Counted from the first letter of the stretch, positions 25,278-33,943 are shown. The stretch: DNA of 64,000 nt from Massilia sp. Root133 (GCF_001426525.1 NZ_LMEW01000032.1:249370-313369), one strand, 5' to 3'. Numbers and translations: made by a program. The notes: generated by a model not told the origin, from the letters alone.

Positions 25278-26141
25278 ATGCTTCCCCGCGCCCCGCTCTC
25301 GCTCACCGCCCTGGACACGTTGCTGACCGACGCCCGCACCCGCCGCATCGAGGGCTGGCGCCGCGGCGCGCTCGAATTCCTGATGTTCGGGATCAAGGAA
25401 GCGCGGGCATGCCTGTTCGCGGGGCTGTTCTTCGCCTGCGTGCTGCTGGTGCCCCGCGCCGGCCTGCTCGGCGTGCCCCGCTACGACCTGCTGCTCGTGG
25501 CGGCGCTGGCGATCCAGGCGTGGATGCTGAAGAGCGGGCTGGAGACCCGCGACGAGCTGAAGGCGATCTGCCTGTTCCACGCGCTCGGGTTCGCGCTGGA
25601 GGCGTTCAAGACGTCCAGCGGCATCAAGTCGTGGAGCTATCCGGACTTCGCCTACACGAAGGTGCTGGGCGTGCCGCTGTTCTCGGGGTTCATGTACGCG
25701 GCGGTTGGCAGCTACATCATCCAGGCGTGGCGCCTGCTCGACCTGCGGGTCCGCCACCATCCGCCGTACTGGATGGCCGCGCTCGTCGCGCTGCTGATTT
25801 ACCTGAACTTCTTCACGCACCACGCGCTGGGGGATGTGCGCTGGTACCTGGCGGCCGTCGCGCTCGGGCTCTACGCCCGCACGACCGTCAGCTTCCGCCC
25901 GCTGGACCGCGAGCGGCGCATGCCGCTGCTACTGGGATTCGTGCTGACCGGGTTCTTCATCTGGCTGGCGGAGAACCTCGGCACGTTCTGGGGGGTGTGG
26001 CGTTATCCGAACCAGCTGGGCGCCTGGTCGGCCGTCCACGTCAGCAAGTGGAGTTCGTGGTCGCTACTGGTCATCATGACGTTCACGATCGTCGCGAACC
26101 TCAAGCACGTCAAAGCGCGGATACATGTACCAGAGCAGTGA
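25278..26141 (+). CDS. DUF817-family integral membrane protein
   Basis: A 287-residue protein with about eight hydrophobic helices. It matches the DUF817 family by EFLMFGIKEARACLFAGLFF, IKSWSYPDFAYTKVLGVPLF and WLAENLGTFWGVWRYPNQLG, which also supply conserved polar residues inside the membrane. The function of the family is unknown. It starts 5 bases after mshP in the same direction and may be read from the msh transcript, although it is found elsewhere without pilus genes. The 3' end overlaps a small minus-strand gene by 32 bases. Confidence 0.87.
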   Translation: MLPRAPLSLTALDTLLTDARTRRIEGWRRGALEFLMFGIKEARACLFAGLFFACVLLVPRAGLLGVPRYDLLLVAALAIQAWMLKSGLETRDELKAICLFHALGFALEAFKTSSGIKSWSYPDFAYTKVLGVPLFSGFMYAAVGSYIIQAWRLLDLRVRHHPPYWMAALVALLIYLNFFTHHALGDVRWYLAAVALGLYARTTVSFRPLDRERRMPLLLGFVLTGFFIWLAENLGTFWGVWRYPNQLGAWSAVHVSKWSSWSLLVIMTFTIVANLKHVKARIHVPEQ

Positions 26142-26271
26142 CGCCGGTCTTGGCCAGCGCCATCGCCACGGGCAAGGCACACAGCACGATCATCACACCG
26201 ATACGCACGCGGCGCGCGCGCTGTTTCTGTTCCTCGAAACGGGAAACGCGGAATCCTGCATCTTGGTTCAT
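26110..26271 (-). CDS. Small single-pass membrane protein
   Basis: A 53-residue candidate starting MNQDAGFRVSRFEEQKQRAR, then one hydrophobic helix (VRIGVMIVLCALPVAMALA). The ATG at 26271 has AAGGGAC about 6 bases upstream. The charged N-terminus followed by positive residues suggests the N-terminus stays in the cytoplasm. It overlaps the 3' end of the convergent DUF817 gene by 32 bases. An AT-rich, probably promoter-containing stretch lies upstream (26272-26502). No family recognised. Being short and overlapping, it could be spurious. Confidence 0.45.
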   Translation of the reverse strand: MNQDAGFRVSRFEEQKQRARRVRIGVMIVLCALPVAMALAKTGVTALVHVSAL

Positions 26272-26502
26272 GGAAGTCCCTTCATGTGTTATGAATAAGC
26301 CAATCATAATATGGAGTTGGAGAAACCCGCGACACGAATGGATTTCCCGACAATCCGATGCCACCCCGATAAGTTACATTGCGCTGGGGTAAAAGATCAG
26401 ATTACACCTCCTGGCTATACAAATCCATGAGACAGATCTAACCAAGGTTAAATTCCGCAAGATCGTCTGATTTTATCCACGACAGAGTGGCAACCCACCG
26501 GC

Positions 26503-26898
26503 TCAGCTGCGGTCGACGACGAGCGCGAGTTGTCCATCGCGCACGACGAATTCCGACTCGCCCCGCACCGCGAGCCGGGTGCCGGCCGGTGGCCCGCCGG
26601 GCACGTCGATGGCGAGCTGGCCGCGCCAGGCGATGGCCGCGACGAGGGTGTCGCCGCGCGGCGCCAGCGCCGTCACCCGCTGCTCGCGCTCGGCGAACAT
26701 CGTCCGTGCCTGTTCCGCCAGGATGCGGAAGGCGTCGCGGCCGTCGCTGGCCGCCGTCAGATGGCCGCCGGACCAGTTCTCGAAACGGACGTCGGGGCTC
26801 AGCGTATCGAGCATGCCGTCCACGTCGAAGGCGTTGTAGGCCGCCACGTAGCGCTCGATCAGGGCGAGGGCAGCCGGTGCGATGCAGGCATGGGACAT
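26503..26898 (-). CDS. SnoaL-like (NTF2-fold) protein
   Basis: A 131-residue protein with an NTF2/SnoaL-like fold: ALIERYVAAYNAFDVDGMLD, then TLSPDVRFENWSGG, and later LAIDVPGGPPAGTRLAVRGE with SEFVVRDGQLALV. Such domains form cone-shaped ligand-binding pockets in isomerases, dehydratases and many uncharacterised proteins. AAAGGAGAG lies 6 bases before the ATG. It starts 19 bases after the PP2C-like gene in the same direction, so they form an operon. No catalytic residue set is recognisable and the substrate is unknown. Confidence 0.78.
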   Translation of the reverse strand: MSHACIAPAALALIERYVAAYNAFDVDGMLDTLSPDVRFENWSGGHLTAASDGRDAFRILAEQARTMFAEREQRVTALAPRGDTLVAAIAWRGQLAIDVPGGPPAGTRLAVRGESEFVVRDGQLALVVDRS

Positions 26899-26917
26899 CG
26901 GTCTCTCCTTTCTCGTT

Positions 26918-27781
26918 TCACGTAAAACGCCAGGCGATGGCGGATGCGTCGTCCGCCGTTTTCGCCGCCAGTCCAACGGCCTCCTTGCCGGCCTCGAACG
27001 CGCGCAGTTCGTCGAGCAGCGCGTCCAGCCCGCGCGCGCGGCACGCGTCCAGCAGGCTGCCGTCCGAGTGCAGGCCATAGGTGTCGACGAGGCGGTACAA
27101 GCCGTCGCTGAGCACCAGCAGCAGCGCGCCCGGCGGTGCCGTCACCCGCGTCCTGCGCGCCGCGAACGGTCCGCGCGGCTCCAGGCACAGGACTGCGGGA
27201 CTTGCCGCCGTGTTCTGTTCGTGGCGGCGTGCGCGCAGCATCGGCAGCAGCCGCGTCCAGCGCTCGCCCGGATCGAGGATGCCTTCGGCGACGAGCGCCG
27301 CGACCGCAGCCTGCGTCGCCTGTTCCTGCGGGTTCTCGAAGGGGTCGAGGTCGCGTACGGTGCCGTCGGGGAGCTGCAGCAGGATCTTGCTGTCGCCGAG
27401 GCAGAACAGGTCCAGCGTGTGGCCGGCGGCGGCGTCCGGGTCGGACACGCGCACCCACGCGAGCGTCGCGATCGGCCAGGCGTACGGCGGCACGTCGGCG
27501 TGGCCGCCGGCGGCGCGGTAGGCAGCGCGCGTGTGGTCCAGCGCTTCCAGCACGAGCGCGTCCTGGCTCGCGTCCGCGCGCAGCACGTGGCCCAGGTCCT
27601 GCGCGAAGCGGCGCACGAACCAGGCCGGATCGCTGGCGCCGGACGCCACGCAGCGCTCGGGCGTGAGCGGCGTCGCGCCGTCCATCAGCACGAGGTCCGT
27701 ATGACCGTCGCGCTCGTACACGACGACGACGTCTTCGTTGATCCGGCCCTTGCCGGCCGACGAAGCGAGGGTGTACCGCAT
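26918..27781 (-). CDS. PP2C-family protein phosphatase-like protein
   Basis: A 287-residue single-domain protein of the PPM/PP2C fold. Motifs in order: GKGRINEDVVVVYERDG (metal Asp), VLMDGAT (metal Asp plus Gly), DLFCLGDSKI, LLVLSDGLY (metal Asp) and TADDASAIAWRF (final Asp-Asp). The metal-binding Asp set is complete, so Ser/Thr phosphatase activity is plausible. It lacks a sensory or membrane domain. ATG 27781 is preferred because GGGAG lies 5 bases upstream; ATG 27793 has none. It is followed by a SnoaL-like gene and is divergent from a DUF805 gene. No cognate Ser/Thr kinase gene is adjacent. Confidence 0.8.
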   Translation of the reverse strand: MRYTLASSAGKGRINEDVVVVYERDGHTDLVLMDGATPLTPERCVASGASDPAWFVRRFAQDLGHVLRADASQDALVLEALDHTRAAYRAAGGHADVPPYAWPIATLAWVRVSDPDAAAGHTLDLFCLGDSKILLQLPDGTVRDLDPFENPQEQATQAAVAALVAEGILDPGERWTRLLPMLRARRHEQNTAASPAVLCLEPRGPFAARRTRVTAPPGALLLVLSDGLYRLVDTYGLHSDGSLLDACRARGLDALLDELRAFEAGKEAVGLAAKTADDASAIAWRFT

Positions 27782-27922
27782 GCTTGCTCCCATCCGTGTT
27801 GTCGTCGTTACTATAAGCCATCCGGATGACGTACGGATGAACCGTGCGCGGCGTGAACATTGGAGAGTTTGTCTCGTGCGTTTTCGCGTACGATGCTATC
27901 GGACTTACAACACGAGGACACC

Positions 27923-28258
27923 ATGACGTTCATCGAATCGATCCAGACCTGCTTCCAGAAATACGCCAACTTCGAGGGCACGGCACGCCGTTCCGAATAC
28001 TGGTGGTTCTTCCTGTTCCTCGTCATCGCGAGCATGATCCTCGGCCAGATCAGCACGACCCTGTCGATCGTGTTCTCGCTCGCCACGCTGCTGCCGTCGA
28101 TCGCCGTCGCCACGCGCCGCCTGCACGACACGGACCGCAGCGGCTGGTGGCAGCTGATCAGCTTCGTGCCGATCGTCGGCATCATCGTCCTGATCGTGTT
28201 CCTGGCCCAGGACAGCCGCCCGAACCGCTACGGCATCGCGCCGGCCTACGCGGTCTGA
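27923..28258 (+). CDS. DUF805-family membrane protein
   Basis: A 111-residue membrane protein with the DUF805 pattern: the aromatic-charged opening KYANFEGTARRSEYWWFFLF, two or three hydrophobic helices, ATRRLHDTDRSGWW in the central loop, and a Pro-Asn-Arg-Tyr end (DSRPNRYGIAP). The role of the family is unknown. The length is typical. The start follows a purine-rich CGAGGACACC. It is divergent from the PP2C-like gene and convergent with metR. Confidence 0.9.
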   Translation: MTFIESIQTCFQKYANFEGTARRSEYWWFFLFLVIASMILGQISTTLSIVFSLATLLPSIAVATRRLHDTDRSGWWQLISFVPIVGIIVLIVFLAQDSRPNRYGIAPAYAV

Positions 28259-28265
28259 GGCCTGC

Positions 28266-29204
28266 TCACAGCAGCCGGATACCCGGCAAGGTCCGCAACG
28301 ACGTCTCGCGCATCACCTGCACGAAATCCTCCAGGTAGGCGTCGTCGCGGCCGCGTTCTCCCTTGGCCTGGCGCATGACCGCGTACAGGCGCCCCGTCAA
28401 TCCGCCCTCCCCGATGCGCTGCTGCGCCACGTAGCCGCGCTGCAGGTACGTCTGCACGGCCCACAGCGGCAGCGCCGCGAATCCCCGTCCGCTCGCCACC
28501 AGTTGCAGCATCGCCACCGTCAGCTCCGTCGTGCGGCGCGGCGGTTCCACGCCCGCGGGCCGCAGCACCTGGCGCACGAGATCCAGCATCTCGTCCGGCA
28601 CCGGGTACGTGATCAGGGTCTGGTCGGCGAAGTCGGCGGCCACGAGATGGTCGCGCGCCAGCAGCGGATGGCCCAGCGGCAGGATCGCCACGATGTCGAA
28701 CTCGAACAGCGGGTAGACGTCCACGTCGCGCTCGTCCGTATCGACCTCCGACACGATGGCGACGTCGGCGCGGTCCTGGTGCAGCAGCCCGACGGGGTCG
28801 GACTGGAAGCCCGACACGATGTCCTGCTCGACCTCCGGCCAGCGCAGGCGCAGCGCATCCATCGACGGCATCAGCCAGTCGAAGCACGTGTGGCACTCGA
28901 CGGCGATGCGCAGCTTGCCAGCGCCGTGGCCCGTCAGGCGCGCGATGTCGCGCTCGGCACGGTCGACGGCCGGTATCACGTCCTGCGCCAGCTCCAGCAG
29001 GCGCCGGCCGGCGGGTGTGAACGCCACGGGCGCGGACTTGCGCTCGAACAGCGTCAACCCATAGAACTCTTCCAGCGCCTTCAACTGGTGCGACAGCGCG
29101 GATTGCGTCACGTTCTGCAGCGCGGCCGCGCGCGACACGCTGCCGGATTCAAGGAGGGCCAGCAAGGTGCGCAGGTGGCGCAGGTCGAGGATCGAGGTCG
29201 GCAT
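28266..29204 (-). CDS. metR: MetR-type LysR-family regulator of methionine synthesis
   Basis: A 312-residue LysR-type regulator. The winged helix-turn-helix is LRHLRTLLALLESGSVSRAA, then LQNVTQSALSHQLKALEEFY. The effector domain carries ECHTCFDWLMP, the MetR signature around the homocysteine-responsive pocket. It is divergent from metE with 96 bases between, the classic metR/metE arrangement in which MetR plus homocysteine activates metE and metE product levels feed back. A perfect 18-bp palindrome in the intergenic region is the likely operator. Confidence 0.93.
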   Translation of the reverse strand: MPTSILDLRHLRTLLALLESGSVSRAAALQNVTQSALSHQLKALEEFYGLTLFERKSAPVAFTPAGRRLLELAQDVIPAVDRAERDIARLTGHGAGKLRIAVECHTCFDWLMPSMDALRLRWPEVEQDIVSGFQSDPVGLLHQDRADVAIVSEVDTDERDVDVYPLFEFDIVAILPLGHPLLARDHLVAADFADQTLITYPVPDEMLDLVRQVLRPAGVEPPRRTTELTVAMLQLVASGRGFAALPLWAVQTYLQRGYVAQQRIGEGGLTGRLYAVMRQAKGERGRDDAYLEDFVQVMRETSLRTLPGIRLL

Positions 29205-29229
29205 GAGCGGAATTCATCTGGACAGAAAA

Positions 29230-29247
29230 ATAATTCGTTTGAATTAT
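29230..29247. promoter_or_regulatory. 18-bp perfect palindrome, likely MetR operator
   Basis: ATAATTCGTTTGAATTAT is an inverted repeat of ATAATTC around GTTT. It sits midway between the divergent metR and metE starts and has the interrupted-dyad form bound by LysR-type regulators. A second, imperfect inverted pair (TTCATCTGGA at 29213-29222 and TCCAGATGAG at 29283-29292) brackets it. Confidence 0.6.
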
Positions 29248-29300
29248 GCCGGTTGCTCATCGATGATGACAAGACTTATTCATCCAGATGAGGCAACAAC

Positions 29301-31631
29301 ATGATCAAAACTCATATTCTCGGTTATCCCCGCATCGGCGCCCAGCGCGAGCTGAAATTCGCGCTGGAGCGCCACTGGCGCGGCGAGATCGACGAGCAGG
29401 CGCTGGAAGCCGTCGCCGCCGAGCTGCGCGCACGCCACTGGGCCGACCAGCGCGCGGCCGGCCTGGACTTCGTCGGCGTGGGCGATTTCGCGTTCTACGA
29501 CCAGGTGGCCGACCACGTGCTGCTGTTCGGCTGCGCGCCGGCGCGCTTCGGCTTCACCGGCGCCGAGACGCCGCTGCAGCAACTGTTCACCCTCGCGCGC
29601 GGCGTGGCGACGGAGGCGCACGACGATTGCGGCTGCGGGCACGCCTCCCATGGCAAGCCGGCGCTGGAGATGACCAAGTGGTTCGACACGAACTACCACT
29701 ACCTGGTGCCGGAATTCGATGCGGCCACGCGCTTCGCACTGGCTCCCGACCGCCTGCTGGACCAGGTGGCGCAGGCGCGCACGCTGGGCCACGCCGTCAA
29801 GGTCACGCTGGTCGGTCCGCTGTCGTTCCTGTGGCTGGGCAAGGCCAAGGATGGCGCCGACCGCCTCGCGCTGCTGGACGCGTTGCTGCCGGTGTACTGC
29901 GACCTGCTGGCCCGCCTGAAGGCTGCCGGCGCAGAGTGGGTGCAACTGGACGAGCCGATCCTCGGCCTGGACCTGCCGGGCGACTGGTCGCTCGCGTTCG
30001 AACGGGCGTATCACCTGCTGCATGGTGCCGGCGTGCCGCTGCTGCTGGCCACGTACTTCTCGCCGCTGCAGGAAAACCTGAGCCTCGCCTGCAAGCTCCC
30101 GGTCGCCGGCCTGCACGTGGACGGCGTCCGTGCGCCGGAAGAGCTGCGCCCCGTCGCCGACTGGCTGCCGGACCACAAGGTGCTGTCGGTCGGCATCGTC
30201 GACGGCCGCAACATCTGGCGCGCCGATCTCGACGCCTGCCTCGAACGCCTGCGGCCGGTGCTCGAGCGCCGCGCCGGCGCCGTGTGGCTCGCGCCTTCCT
30301 GCTCGCTGCTGCACGTGCCGTTCACGCTCGCCCACGACGCCGCCCTCGACGCCGAACTGCGCACCTGGCTGGCCGGCGCGCGTGAAAAACTGAACGAGCT
30401 GCGCATCCTGAAACAGGTATTGACCGGCGGCGAACGGGCCGTCGCGATGGATCTCGCCGCCGCCCGCGCCGCGCTGGCGGCCCGCCGCGCCAGCCCGCGC
30501 GTCGCGCGCCCCGACGTGGCGGCCGCACTGGCCGCGCTGCCGCCGGACGCCGACCGCCGCGCCGCCCCGTTCGCGCAACGCCAGGCCGTGCAGCGTGCCC
30601 GCTTCGACCTGCCCGCGTTCCCGACCACGACGATCGGCTCGTTCCCGCAAACCCCGGCCATCCGCGCCGCCCGTGCGGCGTGGCGCCGCGGCGAGCTGGC
30701 GGATGCCGGGTACGACACCGCGATGCGCGCCGAGATCGCCCATGCCGTCCGTGTACAGGAAGAGCTTGGGCTGGACGTGCTCGTGCACGGCGAGGCCGAG
30801 CGCAACGACATGGTCGAATACTTCGGCGAACAGCTGGACGGTTTCGCGTTCAGCGCCAACGGCTGGGTGCAGTCGTACGGCTCGCGCTGCGTGAAGCCGC
30901 CCGTGCTGTACGGCGACGTGGCCCGCCCCGCGCCGATGACGGTGGCGTGGACCGCGTACGCGCAAAGCCTCACGGCGCGGCCGATGAAGGGCATGCTGAC
31001 GGGGCCCGTCACGATCCTGCAATGGTCGTTCGTGCGCGACGACCAGCCGCGCGCCCTCACCTGCGCCCAGATCGCGCTGGCGATCCGCGCCGAAGTCTGC
31101 GACCTGGAACGGGCCCGCATCGGCATCGTGCAGATCGACGAGCCGGCGCTGCGCGAAGGCCTGCCGCTGCGCCGTGCGAGCCGCGACGCCTACCTGGACT
31201 GGGCTGGCCGCGCGTTCCGCATCGCCGCCAGCGGCGTCGCCGACGCGACGCAGATCCACACCCACATGTGCTACGCCGAGTTCAACGACATCCTGCCGGC
31301 CATCGCGGCGCTCGACGCCGACGTGATCACCATCGAGACGAGCCGCTCGGACATGGAACTGCTGGCCGGTTTCGGCGCGTTCGCGTACCCGAACGAGATC
31401 GGCCCGGGCGTGTACGACATCCACTCGCCGCGCGTGCCGGCGACGTCCGACATGGTGCGCCTGCTGCGCAAGGCGAGCGCCGTCGTGCCGGCGGACCGGC
31501 TGTGGGTGAACCCGGACTGCGGGCTCAAGACGCGGGCCTGGCCGGAGACGGAAGCGGCGCTCCGCAACATGGTGGCGGCGGCGCGGCTGCTGCGGGATGA
31601 AGCGGGTGGTGGGACGGTGCAGGCCGCGTAA
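29301..31631 (+). CDS. metE: Cobalamin-independent methionine synthase
   Basis: A 776-residue 5-methyltetrahydropteroyltriglutamate-homocysteine methyltransferase, making methionine without vitamin B12. It starts MIKTHILGYPRIGAQRELK and carries both homologous barrels. The C-terminal catalytic barrel has the zinc ligands in IHTHMCYAEF (His, Cys), VITIETSRSDMELL (Glu) and NPDCGLKTR (Cys), plus FPTTTIGSFPQT and VQIDEPALREG. The length is normal. A GAGG ribosome-binding site precedes the ATG. Regulation by the divergent MetR is expected; the leader is too short to hold a cobalamin riboswitch. A palindromic repeat follows the gene. Confidence 0.97.
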   Translation: MIKTHILGYPRIGAQRELKFALERHWRGEIDEQALEAVAAELRARHWADQRAAGLDFVGVGDFAFYDQVADHVLLFGCAPARFGFTGAETPLQQLFTLARGVATEAHDDCGCGHASHGKPALEMTKWFDTNYHYLVPEFDAATRFALAPDRLLDQVAQARTLGHAVKVTLVGPLSFLWLGKAKDGADRLALLDALLPVYCDLLARLKAAGAEWVQLDEPILGLDLPGDWSLAFERAYHLLHGAGVPLLLATYFSPLQENLSLACKLPVAGLHVDGVRAPEELRPVADWLPDHKVLSVGIVDGRNIWRADLDACLERLRPVLERRAGAVWLAPSCSLLHVPFTLAHDAALDAELRTWLAGAREKLNELRILKQVLTGGERAVAMDLAAARAALAARRASPRVARPDVAAALAALPPDADRRAAPFAQRQAVQRARFDLPAFPTTTIGSFPQTPAIRAARAAWRRGELADAGYDTAMRAEIAHAVRVQEELGLDVLVHGEAERNDMVEYFGEQLDGFAFSANGWVQSYGSRCVKPPVLYGDVARPAPMTVAWTAYAQSLTARPMKGMLTGPVTILQWSFVRDDQPRALTCAQIALAIRAEVCDLERARIGIVQIDEPALREGLPLRRASRDAYLDWAGRAFRIAASGVADATQIHTHMCYAEFNDILPAIAALDADVITIETSRSDMELLAGFGAFAYPNEIGPGVYDIHSPRVPATSDMVRLLRKASAVVPADRLWVNPDCGLKTRAWPETEAALRNMVAAARLLRDEAGGGTVQAA

Positions 31632-31635
31632 CACC

Positions 31636-31713
31636 GTCATTCCCGCGGAAGCGGGAATCCATACTGAGCGTCCTGGTCGCCTCAGCATGGGTCCCCGCCT
31701 CCGCGGGGACGAC
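31636..31713. repeat. REP-like inverted-repeat element, copy A
   Basis: Two inverted units of about 33 bases face each other. The left contains the hairpin ATTCCCGC-ggaa-GCGGGAAT (31639-31658). The right contains GTCCCCGC-ctcc-GCGGGGAC (31691-31710). They are joined by CATACTGAG...CTCAGCATG. The element fills the gap between the convergent metE and FAD monooxygenase genes and probably acts as a bidirectional terminator. It is the same family as copies at 33944 and 59245. Confidence 0.85.
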
Positions 31714-31718
31714 GACGT

Positions 31719-33242
31719 TCAGGCCGGGTGAATACCGCGCGTGGTGAAATACGCCTCCAGCGTATCCCGCTCCCCCGCCCGGTCCACCAGCGCGACATAC
31801 GTATCCGGCCGCACGAGATAGACCGCGTCGCGCACGAGACCGGCCGCCTGGCACGCGTCGCACCAGTCGTAGCGGTACAGTGCGATGCCGCGTCCGGCGC
31901 ACCAGGCGTGCAGCGCCGGCGCCACCTCGCCGTACACGTGTACCTGCCACGCGATCGCCGCGAGCGGCGCGTGGTTGTCCGGACCGCCGCCGTAGCCCGT
32001 CCACGGAAACCGGTCGCCGCCGCGCACGTGGCCCGCGCTGCCGGCCGACAGCCGGCTGTCGGGATAATGGATGCCCATCTGCGACAGCACCCGGAACATG
32101 AACGCCCGCACCGGTTCGATGCCGTATGCGGCCGACGCGAACAGGGGTGCGATGTGCGTGCGCACGAAGTCGGCGAACCCGCCCTCGGCGACGACGAACG
32201 AGAACGCGCGGTCCGTCGTCTCGACCAGCCGCTGGGCGAATGCCTTGCGCTCGGCCTCGTAGGTATCGATGAGCGTTTCCGGCGCCCGGCCCCGCAGCAC
32301 GTGGGCCAGCTTCCACGCGACGTTGATCGCGTCGCCGATCCCCGTGTTCATGCCCTGGCCGCCGGCCGGGCTGTGGACGTGGGCCGCGTCGCCCAGCAGC
32401 AGCGCCCGTCCGGACCGGTAATGCCCCGTCACGCGGTGGTGCACGCGGTAGGTCGAGAACCAGTTCACCTTCTCGATCCTCAAGCCCAGGCTCGCGATGG
32501 CGCGCTGGCGCACGTCGTCGAACGCCAGCGTGTGGCCCTCGCGCACCTCGGCGTCGCGTACGGCGCCGATCAGGCGGGCATTGCCCTGCTGGTCATACGA
32601 GAACAGCGCGGCGAAATCCCCCTCCTCCAGCGACAGGTGGATCTCCCCGTTCGCCGCCGGCCCGCTCACCTCCACGTCGGCGACGTAGAATGTGTGCTGG
32701 TACGTGCCGCCCTCGAAACCGGTGCCCAGCCGATGGCGCACAATGGAATGGGCGCCATCGCACCCGGCCAGCCAGGCGGCGCGGCACACCGATTCGCCGG
32801 CCGGGCCGCGCAGCCGCGCCGTCACGCCCGCCGCATCCTGCTCGAAGCCCAGCAGTTCGGTATTGCGCTCGACCGTCACGCCCGCCTCCTCCAGGCGGTG
32901 CACGAGCACCCGCTCGTGGCGGTCCTGCGGATAGATCAGCACGAACGGATACGGGGTCAGTTCGCGGCCGGCGTCGCGGAAGGACAGGCGCGTGCGCCGT
33001 TCGCCCTTCACCCACAGGTTGATGGCCGGATTGCGCAGGCCGCCCCCGACGATCTCGTCCACCAGGTCGAGCTGGCGGTACAGCTCCAGCGTGCGTGCCT
33101 GCACGGCCATCGCGCGCGAGCTCGTGCCGGGCCCCGCGCTGCGGTCCACGATCCGCACGCCGACGCCCTGGCGCACGAGCCACAGGGCCAGCACGAGGCC
33201 GGTCGGTCCGGCCCCCGCGATCAGTACTTCGGTCTCGTCCAT
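31719..33242 (-). CDS. FAD-dependent aromatic monooxygenase (PheA/TfdB type)
   Basis: A 507-residue class A flavoprotein hydroxylase. FAD-binding motifs in order: VLIAGAGPTGLVLALWL (GxGxxG, about 6-22), AWLAGCDGAHSIVRHRLG (DG motif) and ALLLGDAAHVHSPAGGQGMN (GD motif). A C-terminal thioredoxin-like domain follows (YVALVDRAGERDTLEAYF). Members hydroxylate phenols, polyketides or antibiotics such as rifamycin and tetracycline using NAD(P)H and O2. The substrate cannot be assigned. GAGGAGG precedes the ATG. It stands alone between repeat copy A and the divergent 190-residue protein gene. No ring-cleavage genes are adjacent, so a simple degradative operon is unlikely. Confidence 0.9.
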   Translation of the reverse strand: MDETEVLIAGAGPTGLVLALWLVRQGVGVRIVDRSAGPGTSSRAMAVQARTLELYRQLDLVDEIVGGGLRNPAINLWVKGERRTRLSFRDAGRELTPYPFVLIYPQDRHERVLVHRLEEAGVTVERNTELLGFEQDAAGVTARLRGPAGESVCRAAWLAGCDGAHSIVRHRLGTGFEGGTYQHTFYVADVEVSGPAANGEIHLSLEEGDFAALFSYDQQGNARLIGAVRDAEVREGHTLAFDDVRQRAIASLGLRIEKVNWFSTYRVHHRVTGHYRSGRALLLGDAAHVHSPAGGQGMNTGIGDAINVAWKLAHVLRGRAPETLIDTYEAERKAFAQRLVETTDRAFSFVVAEGGFADFVRTHIAPLFASAAYGIEPVRAFMFRVLSQMGIHYPDSRLSAGSAGHVRGGDRFPWTGYGGGPDNHAPLAAIAWQVHVYGEVAPALHAWCAGRGIALYRYDWCDACQAAGLVRDAVYLVRPDTYVALVDRAGERDTLEAYFTTRGIHPA

Positions 33243-33367
33243 GTCGCCTCCTCGCAGGAAAGAATGACAGGAAATCCGCCGCATACGGCGCACGATAACG
33301 ATACAGTATGTTACGCGCGTCCCGCTACAATGCTCCGGTCGGGCTCGTTAGAGGAAAGGATGGCGCC

Positions 33368-33940
33368 GTGAACATCGTCTGCATCGCCTGGGGTTCGCTG
33401 ATCTGGGAACCCGGCCCCTTGAAGCTGGCGTCGGACTGGCAGCCGGACGGTCCGACCCTGCCGCTGGAATTCGTGCGCGACAGCGACGACAGCGCCGAAC
33501 TGGCCCTCGTCCTGCACGCGCCCGCGCCGCCCATGCCCACGCGCTGGGCGCGGCTCGACGCGGCCGGCCTCGATGACGCCCGCGAGATGCTGCGCCGGCG
33601 CGAAAAGATCCGGCCCGAGTATCCCCAATGGGTCGGCAGCCTGCCCGACCCGGTGCCGCCCGGCCTGTCTGCGAAGACGCCGGCGGCCATCGTGGCGTGC
33701 ATCGCGGACTGGATGGCAACCCGTGACGTCGATGCGGTCGTGTGGACGGCGCTGCCGGCCAAGTTTGCCGGCGTCAGCGAACGGGCGCCCAGCCCCCACG
33801 AGGCGGTCGCGCGGCTGGCCGGGCTGCAGGGGGACGAGCGGGCCAGGGCGGAGGAATACGTGCGCCGGATTCCGGGGGATATCCGGACGTTGTATCGCGG
33901 GGTGATCGAGGAACGGCTGGGCTGGACGCCCCACCAATAA
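33368..33940 (+). CDS. Uncharacterised protein with WGSLIW start motif
   Basis: A 190-residue soluble protein starting MNIVCIAWGSLIWEPGPLKL from GTG at 33368, with GAGGAAAGG upstream. The early GSL turn recalls the nucleotide-free binding loop of gamma-glutamylcyclotransferase-like folds (xYGSL), and the length would fit. The catalytic Glu cannot be placed with confidence, so this is a hint only. Other visible features are a Pro-rich LHAPAPPMPTRWARL, VWTALPAKFAG and a C-terminal helix (RTLYRGVIEERLGW). It is divergent from the FAD monooxygenase and convergent with prsT, with repeat copy B between. Confidence 0.7.
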   Translation: MNIVCIAWGSLIWEPGPLKLASDWQPDGPTLPLEFVRDSDDSAELALVLHAPAPPMPTRWARLDAAGLDDAREMLRRREKIRPEYPQWVGSLPDPVPPGLSAKTPAAIVACIADWMATRDVDAVVWTALPAKFAGVSERAPSPHEAVARLAGLQGDERARAEEYVRRIPGDIRTLYRGVIEERLGWTPHQ

Positions 33941-33943
33941 GCC

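Noticed and set aside
28503..29291. Plus-strand open frame across metR
   Set aside because: Antisense shadow of metR, without conserved motifs.
29205..29300. Cobalamin riboswitch before metE
   Set aside because: The gap is only 96 bases and mostly occupied by dyads; no B12-box-like sequence was seen.
29280..31688. Very long open frame antisense to metE (about 800 codons)
   Set aside because: It is a shadow of the high-GC codon pattern of metE; it is Arg/Gln/Val-rich with no recognisable domain and runs through repeat copy A.
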